A stretch of DNA of 11,049 nucleotides from CAYPEK01 sp964409645 (GTDB lineage: Bacteria > UBP15 > UBA6099), in contig CAYPEK010000128.1 of NCBI GenBank assembly GCA_964409645.1, forward strand, positions 1-11,049. Direction: 5' to 3'. Both the position numbers and the translations under genes were made by a program. This document shows, piece after piece, positions 6,223-11,049 of this stretch (positions are counted from its first letter, which is position 1; the number at the start of each line of letters is the position of its first letter). Under the pieces are notes generated by a model. The model saw nothing but the letters and a program-made list of their open reading frames with translations, made no database searches and was not told the DNA's origin.

Positions 6223-7329
6223 ATGAACGAACCGAAAAAAACAGGAAAGTCGAAGCTCAAAGTCCTGATTGTCAGCGACGGCAAGCGCGGTCACGTGCAT
6301 CAGACCGAAGGCGTGGTGCGCAAGATGCCCAACGCCATCGGAAGAAAGCTCGAAATCCACGTTTCCAAATCCTATTACATTTTTCTAGTTCTGATGTCTT
6401 ATCTCGCGAGACGCATCAAATTCTCGGCGCCGCTCATTCTGTTCTGGGTCCAGAAGACAACCACATTCTCTGTTGAGAGTTTATTCAAATTTTCTCCGGA
6501 CATTATTATCTCCGCCGGCTCACTCACACACCCGGTAACATATCTTCTGAGCAAGGTTTGGAACTCGAAGAGTGTTATCTGCATGAGGCCGTCGCTGCTC
6601 TCGACGGACGATTTCGATCTGGTTGTGGCGCCGAGGCACGATCAATGGAAATGCAAGGGCCATAACGTGATCTACACGATGGGCGCGACGAGCGACATAT
6701 CCGAGGGGTACATTTTCGCGGAGGCGGCAACGCTTTATCCGAAGCTGAAAGGAGACGTGCGGCATCCGCTCGGGCTCCTGATCGGCGGCGACAGCGCTCT
6801 GAATTTCATAACCCCCGAGATGGCGACGGAGATGCTCGAAAAGATTCTGCCGATCTGCGAACAACTCGGCCTGTCGCTCCTGACGACAACATCCCGAAGA
6901 ACACAACCGTTCACGGAGGCAGCGATCAAACAGCGCCTCTCGGACCACCCGAACAATGCGTATCTCCTTCTCGCGTCGCAGAGCCCGGACAATCCGGTCC
7001 CGGGAATTATCGGGCTTTCGGATATCGTTATAGTCACCGAGGACAGCGTGTCGATGGTTTCCGAGATCATTTCGGGCGGGAAATACGCGATAGTGGTGAA
7101 GGTCGGCCGCAAAAAGAATCGGAACAAGTTCGAGAAACTTTTTCAGGACCTGATGGACGAGCAATACATTACGTACACATCGATAGAAAACCTCGGACGC
7201 AGCATCGCCGAAGTGCTGAGGCTCAAGAGGCGCGGGTTCAAACCGCTCGACGAATCCCGCAAGGTCGCAATCGAGATCGAGCGCCTTTTCTTCGGCAACG
7301 GATCAGGCACAGGAGTAATTCAGGAATGA
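6223..7329 (+). CDS. ELM1-family (DUF1022-type) GT-B-like protein
   Basis: The product is 368 aa with no signal peptide, so it is probably cytoplasmic or membrane-peripheral. It matches the bacterial members of the family named after plant mitochondrial-fission protein ELM1. SDGKRGHVHQ at 18-27 corresponds to the family DGxxGHxxQ start. SPDIIISAG follows near residue 90, then an APRHDQWKCKGHNV segment equivalent to the PxHD...NV motif, LGLLIGGDSALN near 186-197, SRRTQP at 224-229, and TEDSVSMVSE at 272-281, the hallmark C-terminal donor-site-like motif. The fold is related to GT-B glycosyltransferases, and such genes are common in LPS and capsule loci, but no reaction is firmly established. 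The start ATG has only a weak upstream purine match. The stop overlaps the next gene by four bases (ATGA). It is the first gene after the promoter candidate. It is probably a glycan or lipid-modifying enzyme here. Confidence 0.8.
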   Translation: MNEPKKTGKSKLKVLIVSDGKRGHVHQTEGVVRKMPNAIGRKLEIHVSKSYYIFLVLMSYLARRIKFSAPLILFWVQKTTTFSVESLFKFSPDIIISAGSLTHPVTYLLSKVWNSKSVICMRPSLLSTDDFDLVVAPRHDQWKCKGHNVIYTMGATSDISEGYIFAEAATLYPKLKGDVRHPLGLLIGGDSALNFITPEMATEMLEKILPICEQLGLSLLTTTSRRTQPFTEAAIKQRLSDHPNNAYLLLASQSPDNPVPGIIGLSDIVIVTEDSVSMVSEIISGGKYAIVVKVGRKKNRNKFEKLFQDLMDEQYITYTSIENLGRSIAEVLRLKRRGFKPLDESRKVAIEIERLFFGNGSGTGVIQE

Positions 7330-8285
7330 AAGAATCGAGAACGGCCGCGGCGGTTTTGCTGTTGATCGCGGCGATGAGCGCGCGCGCCCTTGCTGTTTCG
7401 GACCGCGCCGTGGACTATCTTCTCAAAACCGCGCCCCGACCGGCCGGTATGGGCGGCGCTTTCACCGCGGTGCCCGACGACCCGATCGGGATGTTCTGGA
7501 ATCCCGCCGCTGCAATGCGCTCGGATCGCTTTATCATCTCCGGCAACCACAGTCTCCGCCATTTCCCCGGCGAGAGAAAAAACCTCGACCAGTTCAACTC
7601 CGACACAACGGGCGTGACTATTCCTCTGGGCGACGACCGCGTTTTCGGAGCGGGCTTCACTCTATCCGGCGAATGGGGCGTGGACTACACGGACACGAAC
7701 GGCGTTCTTCCCGCGGACGAAAAACTGTCGGGAAAAGAGCGGCGTATCGCATACACCGACTTGCACGATCCGAAGCAGAACGGCGCTTTATACGCCGATT
7801 CGGACTGGTACAGATACAGCGACCGCAAGGAAAGAACCGGCTACCGGTCATACCCGGCCGGCGGCGGCTTCAGTTTTTATTACGAATCTGACGACGGGGT
7901 GTCTTACGGCGTCAACATAAAAGGGTTGCTGAACAGAATCAAAGGAACGGGCGGCGGCGGCCGCGGCAAGTGCGTTGTGACGCTCGGCGCCGCGTATAAG
8001 CCGGACGCCAACGCATCGACTCTCGCGGCGGCCGATTTCGAGATGTCGTGGGACAAAAGATTCGAGACCCGCTGGTTCGCGGGCACGGAACGCGCGTTCG
8101 ACCGCAGGGCGTTCGTGCGCGCGGGACTGATGAACGGACTGCCGACGTACGGGCTGGGCGGCCGGTTCGGCTCGCTGCGGCTTGATTACGCGGTTGTCAA
8201 AAAGCTACTGCCGGAAATAAGCGGCGCAAAGGATGTCAAAAAATTCGGGGACGGGCATTTTCTGTCCTACACGTTGAAACTCTGA
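7326..8285 (+). CDS. PorV/UPF0164-type outer-membrane beta-barrel protein
   Basis: The product is 319 aa. A signal peptide spans residues 1-23 (AAAVLLLIAAMSARALA-VSD). The mature N-terminus has the family signature RPAGMGGAFTAVPDDP followed by MFWNPAAAM (about 38-64), as found in PorV/PorQ, UPF0164 and the broader FadL-like group. There the Gly-rich stretch enters the barrel as a plug, followed by an N-P-A motif. The rest is made of Gly-, Tyr- and Asp-rich amphipathic strands, with a Gly-rich turn (GTGGGGRG) near residue 218, and the chain ends FLSYTLKL. In Bacteroidota, PorV serves type IX secretion; no T9SS partner is visible here, so only the family is claimed. It overlaps the ELM1-family stop by four bases, with AGGAG ten bases upstream of the ATG. 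Three bases separate its TGA from the next ATG. Confidence 0.75.
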   Translation: MKESRTAAAVLLLIAAMSARALAVSDRAVDYLLKTAPRPAGMGGAFTAVPDDPIGMFWNPAAAMRSDRFIISGNHSLRHFPGERKNLDQFNSDTTGVTIPLGDDRVFGAGFTLSGEWGVDYTDTNGVLPADEKLSGKERRIAYTDLHDPKQNGALYADSDWYRYSDRKERTGYRSYPAGGGFSFYYESDDGVSYGVNIKGLLNRIKGTGGGGRGKCVVTLGAAYKPDANASTLAAADFEMSWDKRFETRWFAGTERAFDRRAFVRAGLMNGLPTYGLGGRFGSLRLDYAVVKKLLPEISGAKDVKKFGDGHFLSYTLKL

Positions 8286-8288
8286 TAT

Positions 8289-8852
8289 ATGGAAAAAACA
8301 ACTAAATTTCTTCAGAAATGGCGCGTGCGGCTGGGGCATCTGTTTGCAATCATCATCCTCGTGTTCGCAAGGCCGAGCATCGAGACGCTGATTGCCGGAA
8401 CGATAGTCGCGTTCGCGGGCGAGGCGGTACGCGTCGCCTCCGCGGGCTACATCTTCAAGGACAAGAAGCTCTCCATCGAGGGCCCCTACTCTTTCACGCG
8501 CAATCCGCTCTATGTGGGAAGTTTCTTCATGTACTTAGGCTTCTGCATCGCGGCGGGAAACCTCATCGTCACCGCTGCGTATTTTCCCTTCTTTTTCGTT
8601 GTGTACTACGCGACGATTTTCAGGGAAGAAGCATATCTTAAAGGCGCGTTCGGAGCGGAATATGAAAAGTTCTGCTCTGAGGTTCCGAGATTTTTCCCGA
8701 GGCTGAAGAGGTCGGCGTCCGCGAGCGGCGGCGGCAGTTTCAGTTTCGCTCAAGCCTCCAAGAATAAAGAATACGAGGCCCTGATCGCGGTCGTGATTAT
8801 ACTCGGCGCGCTGTGGGCGATGTTCCTGACCGGGTGGCATCCCGTAAAATGA
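8289..8852 (+). CDS. Isoprenylcysteine methyltransferase-family (ICMT/PEMT-like) integral membrane protein with an extra C-terminal membrane segment
   Basis: The product is 187 aa. It has a hydrophobic segment at about 16-50, then the family core: GPYSFTRNPLYVG (65-77; R71, N72, P73, Y75 and G77 match the RxPxYxG motif), a membrane segment at about 78-110, FREEAYLKGAFGAEY (111-125; EE and FGxxY) and VPRFFP (132-137). These residues form the S-adenosylmethionine and substrate site in the ICMT/PEMT family. Bacterial members are membrane O- or N-methyltransferases of mostly unknown substrate. Unlike many members, which end soon after the VPRFFP motif, this one continues through a Ser/Gly-rich linker (141-158) into another hydrophobic helix (about 164-180). 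No clear ribosome binding site precedes the ATG, so coupling to the upstream gene is likely. The stop overlaps the next ATG (ATGA). In this setting a lipid or lipid-linked sugar substrate is plausible but unproven. Confidence 0.8.
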   Translation: MEKTTKFLQKWRVRLGHLFAIIILVFARPSIETLIAGTIVAFAGEAVRVASAGYIFKDKKLSIEGPYSFTRNPLYVGSFFMYLGFCIAAGNLIVTAAYFPFFFVVYYATIFREEAYLKGAFGAEYEKFCSEVPRFFPRLKRSASASGGGSFSFAQASKNKEYEALIAVVIILGALWAMFLTGWHPVK

Positions 8853-11049
8853 CTGAAAACGCATCCGAAAAATATCTGCGGCCGCTGAACATTCTTTACG
8901 TTCTGCCGGAGTTGAGCGTGGGCGGCGTTGAGACGCACGTGCTCGCGCTTTCGTGCGGAATGAAGGCAATGGGTCACAACGTCATAGTGATGTCGAACGG
9001 CGGCGCGCTCGTCCCGCGCATCGAAGAAGCGGGCGTCGAGCACATCAAACTGCCGGTGCACCACAAATCGCCGGTTACGGTGCGCGAGATGGCGGCGCGT
9101 ATCCGCGCGCTTATTAAGGAACGCGGAATCGACATCGTACACGCGCACTCCCGCGTGCCGGCGTGGATCGCGTATTTCGCGGTGCGCAACACGAGAGTGC
9201 CGTTTGTCATCACCGCACACGGCCAGTACGCGCCGCACCTCGGAAGCAAGATCATGGCGAAGGGCGACAGGATTATATGCGTGAGCAGCGTCGTCCTCGA
9301 CCACATGGCGGAAAAACTCGGCGCCGACCGCGCGAGGATGCGCGTTATATACAACGGAATCGACATAGAGAAATCCAAGTTCGAGATCGCGCGGCGAAGA
9401 CCGGCGGCTGATATACGAAACGAACTCGGCATACCGGAGAATGAACGCGTGATCGGCTCCATCGGCAGACTCACCATGACGAAGGGGTTGAAGTTCTTCG
9501 TCGATGCGATGAAGCAGGTGCGCGACCAACTGCCCGACGTAAAAGCGGTGCTCGTCGGAGACGGGCCGATGCGCAAGGAGCTTCAGGACCGCGCGGCGGA
9601 ACTCGGCATAGCGGAGCATCTGATATTCACGGGAGTAAGGACGGACATCTACGACCTTCTCGGAGTGATGGACGTGTACGTCGTGTCGTCGCTGTACGAG
9701 GGATTTCCGATGGGCTGCCTCGAAGCGATGTCGTCGCGCGTGCCGATCGTCGCAACAAAAGTCGGTGGCATCCCCGAAATGCTCGATCACGAACGCACCG
9801 CGCTTCTGACCGAGCCGAAAGACCCGGCCAGCCTTGCGAAAAACATCGAACGGCTTTTCAATGAACCGAAACTCGCGGGCGAACTCGCCGAAGCGGGTTA
9901 TAAAGATGTTTACCATAAATTCTCGCAGCAGAAGATGCTGAACGACGTGCTGGGGCTTTACTACGACGTACTGCGCGAGAAGAAGGGCTACATAGGCCCG
10001 ATCCGCGGAGTCCCCTCTCCGGAGAGGCCTAAGCTGCTGCTCACGCTTCCGGAGCTGCGTGTCGGCGGTGTCGAGACGCACGTCATCGACCTCGCCCGCG
10101 GCCTCAAGCAGAAAGGCTACGACCCGCTCGTCGTCTCGTTCGGCGGCAAGCTGGTCGAAAAGCTCGACGTGGCGGGGATCGACCACATAAAGTTGCCGGT
10201 TCACTCAAAATCGCCGTTTGTCATTTTTAACCTCATCGGCCCTATCCGCAAACTGATAGAGGAACGAAAGATAGAACTCATTCACGCGCACTCCCGCGTA
10301 CCGGCTTGGATCAGCTACATCTCGCTCCGCTCGCAGGACAGAAAGATACCGTTCGTCACCACCTGTCACAGCACGTACAGCGTGCATGTCGGCAGCCGCG
10401 TAATGGTGTGGAGCGACCGAATGATCGCGGTCAGCGAGTTCGTGCGCAAGCACATGATGAACCATTTCGGGACTGACCCGGAGCTGATCGGCACCATCCA
10501 CAACGGCATCTCGCCTGACCTCTACAGCGAAGAACACGCGGAGGCGATGCGACGCAAATATAAGGAAGAGTTCGGGCTCGGCCCGAATACAAAAGTCGTG
10601 GGCATGGTTGCCTCACTGACGCCGAGAAAAGGCTACACTTACTTCCTTCAGGCGGCGAAACAAATAATCGCCGAACATCCGGACACGCGATTCCTCGGAA
10701 TCGGCGGCGGCCCGCAGCGGGATGAACTCGAAGCCACGGTTCGGGATCTCGGACTCGAAGGCAAAGCGCTTTTTACCGGCGTGCGCGGCGACGTCAGAGA
10801 CCTAATGAACTTCTTCGATATTTTCGTACTGTCATCGACCAGCGAGGGATTGCCTTATGTCATCCTCGAAGCGATGTGCATGAGAAAAACGATTGTGACC
10901 ACCGACGTCGGCGGTATTCCGGAAGCGATTCAACACGGCTCCAACGGCATTCTCGTGAAACCGCGCGAAGTGGACTCGCTCGCGAGATATATCTCTGAAC
11001 TACTCGCCGACGAGAACCGCTCCCGTGCGCTCGGTGACGCCGCGCGAGC
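8849..11049 (+). CDS. Tandem GT4-family glycosyltransferase: two complete GT-B units in one open frame, 3' end beyond the window
   Basis: The frame is open from ATG 8849 to the last base; 733 residues are visible and no stop is reached. Unit 1 (about 1-385) and unit 2 (about 394 onward) repeat the same motifs in order, offset by 381-382 residues. LPEL.VGGVETHV occurs at 19-31 and 400-412. HIKLPVH.KSP occurs in both. HAHSRVPAWI occurs at 98-107 and 479-488. The GT4 EX7E motif is at E284/E292 and E666/E674, and a GGIPE segment follows each. Unit 1 has the donor-phosphate motif GRLTMTKG (R207, K212). Unit 2 has ASLTPRKG, which keeps K594 but has Ser589 in place of the Arg. No signal peptide is present, so it is probably cytoplasmic and membrane-peripheral. 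The family is a retaining nucleotide-sugar glycosyltransferase. Two active sites on one chain would allow two successive sugar transfers. The start overlaps the methyltransferase stop by four bases. Specificity cannot be read from the sequence. Confidence 0.9.
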   Translation, partial: MTENASEKYLRPLNILYVLPELSVGGVETHVLALSCGMKAMGHNVIVMSNGGALVPRIEEAGVEHIKLPVHHKSPVTVREMAARIRALIKERGIDIVHAHSRVPAWIAYFAVRNTRVPFVITAHGQYAPHLGSKIMAKGDRIICVSSVVLDHMAEKLGADRARMRVIYNGIDIEKSKFEIARRRPAADIRNELGIPENERVIGSIGRLTMTKGLKFFVDAMKQVRDQLPDVKAVLVGDGPMRKELQDRAAELGIAEHLIFTGVRTDIYDLLGVMDVYVVSSLYEGFPMGCLEAMSSRVPIVATKVGGIPEMLDHERTALLTEPKDPASLAKNIERLFNEPKLAGELAEAGYKDVYHKFSQQKMLNDVLGLYYDVLREKKGYIGPIRGVPSPERPKLLLTLPELRVGGVETHVIDLARGLKQKGYDPLVVSFGGKLVEKLDVAGIDHIKLPVHSKSPFVIFNLIGPIRKLIEERKIELIHAHSRVPAWISYISLRSQDRKIPFVTTCHSTYSVHVGSRVMVWSDRMIAVSEFVRKHMMNHFGTDPELIGTIHNGISPDLYSEEHAEAMRRKYKEEFGLGPNTKVVGMVASLTPRKGYTYFLQAAKQIIAEHPDTRFLGIGGGPQRDELEATVRDLGLEGKALFTGVRGDVRDLMNFFDIFVLSSTSEGLPYVILEAMCMRKTIVTTDVGGIPEAIQHGSNGILVKPREVDSLARYISELLADENRSRALGDAAR
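9140..9169 (+). repeat. Direct repeat copy 1 (glycosyltransferase unit 1, HAHSRVPAWI codons)
   Basis: The 30 bases are identical to 10283-10312 at 28 positions. The two differences are silent third-position changes (GTG/GTA and GCG/GCT). The copies encode the same ten residues at matching places in the two glycosyltransferase units and mark the internal duplication at the DNA level. Confidence 0.85.
10014..10027. repeat. Perfect 14-bp palindrome at the junction between the two glycosyltransferase units
   Basis: CCTCTCC (10014-10020) is followed immediately by its reverse complement GGAGAGG (10021-10027). It encodes part of the linker PSPERP just before the second LLLTLPEL. There is no loop, so it is unlikely to act as a terminator inside a gene. 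It could be a fusion-point scar, a protein-binding or restriction site, or chance. Confidence 0.6.
10283..10312 (+). repeat. Direct repeat copy 2 (glycosyltransferase unit 2, HAHSRVPAWI codons)
   Basis: This is the partner of 9140-9169 with 28 of 30 bases identical. It starts 1143 bases after copy 1, which is exactly 381 codons, in the same reading frame. Confidence 0.85.

Noticed and set aside
9990..10030. The fusion of the two glycosyltransferases as an assembly or stop-codon error
   Set aside because: The codons across the linker read cleanly in one frame with sensible residues, and the frame is kept on both sides. An error cannot be excluded without other reads, but nothing in the sequence suggests one.
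8750..10204. 484-codon open frame on the minus strand
   Set aside because: It is antisense to the glycosyltransferase frame, which has clear family motifs and also has no stop. The minus product is rich in Arg, His, Val and Asp with no recognisable domain, as expected for a shadow of GC-rich coding DNA.
1..11049. tRNA, rRNA, CRISPR arrays, insertion sequences or transposase genes
   Set aside because: I read both strands for clover-leaf motifs, regularly spaced repeats and transposase signatures and found none. The gaps between genes are short, the longest being about 130 bases at 6094-6222.

Overview
The window looks like chromosomal DNA of a diderm (Gram-negative type) bacterium. Seven proteins are visible with intact N-termini upstream of the last two genes, and six of them begin with Sec-type signal peptides. 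Several products look like outer-membrane beta-barrels. One has the OstA/LptA-like N-domain and cysteine pattern of the LPS-insertion protein LptD, and two GT4 glycosyltransferase domains lie at the right end. The bulk of the DNA is moderately GC-rich, with a sharp AT-rich island near 6.1 kb. The mix of a short LptD-like protein, a PorV/UPF0164-type protein, an ELM1-family protein and several unrecognised exported proteins fits an uncultivated diderm phylum (Elusimicrobiota or Omnitrophota would be plausible). The sequence alone does not settle the lineage. All supported genes lie on the + strand.

Layout. (1) 1-633 is the 3' end of a beta-barrel or porin-like protein, followed by a strong intrinsic terminator (656-691). 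(2) 717-6093 is a tight five-gene block of exported proteins: an LptD-like protein, two unrecognised small exported proteins, an unrecognised exported protein with a probable barrel, and a protein carrying an ILEI/PANDER (FAM3-like) domain. Its junctions are a 1-base gap or short stop/start overlaps. (3) 6094-6222 is an AT-rich intergenic spacer with a good sigma70-like promoter candidate. (4) 6223 to the window end is a second tight cluster: an ELM1-family (DUF1022-type) GT-B-like protein, a PorV/UPF0164-type outer-membrane protein, an isoprenylcysteine methyltransferase-family membrane enzyme with an extra C-terminal membrane segment, and one long open frame holding two complete GT4 glycosyltransferases in tandem. 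That frame is still open at the window edge.

Interpretation (inference). The two clusters together look like a surface-glycolipid or surface-glycan locus. GT4 and ELM1-type enzymes could act at the cytoplasmic membrane, a membrane methyltransferase could modify a lipid-linked intermediate, and an LptD-like protein with accessory exported proteins could act at the outer membrane. The ILEI domain is related to the carbohydrate-binding stem domain of animal POMGnT1, so that protein could bind a glycan in the periplasm or at the surface. The most notable points are the single-chain tandem GT4 protein, the bacterial ILEI-domain protein, and the unassigned LptD-linked exported-protein operon.
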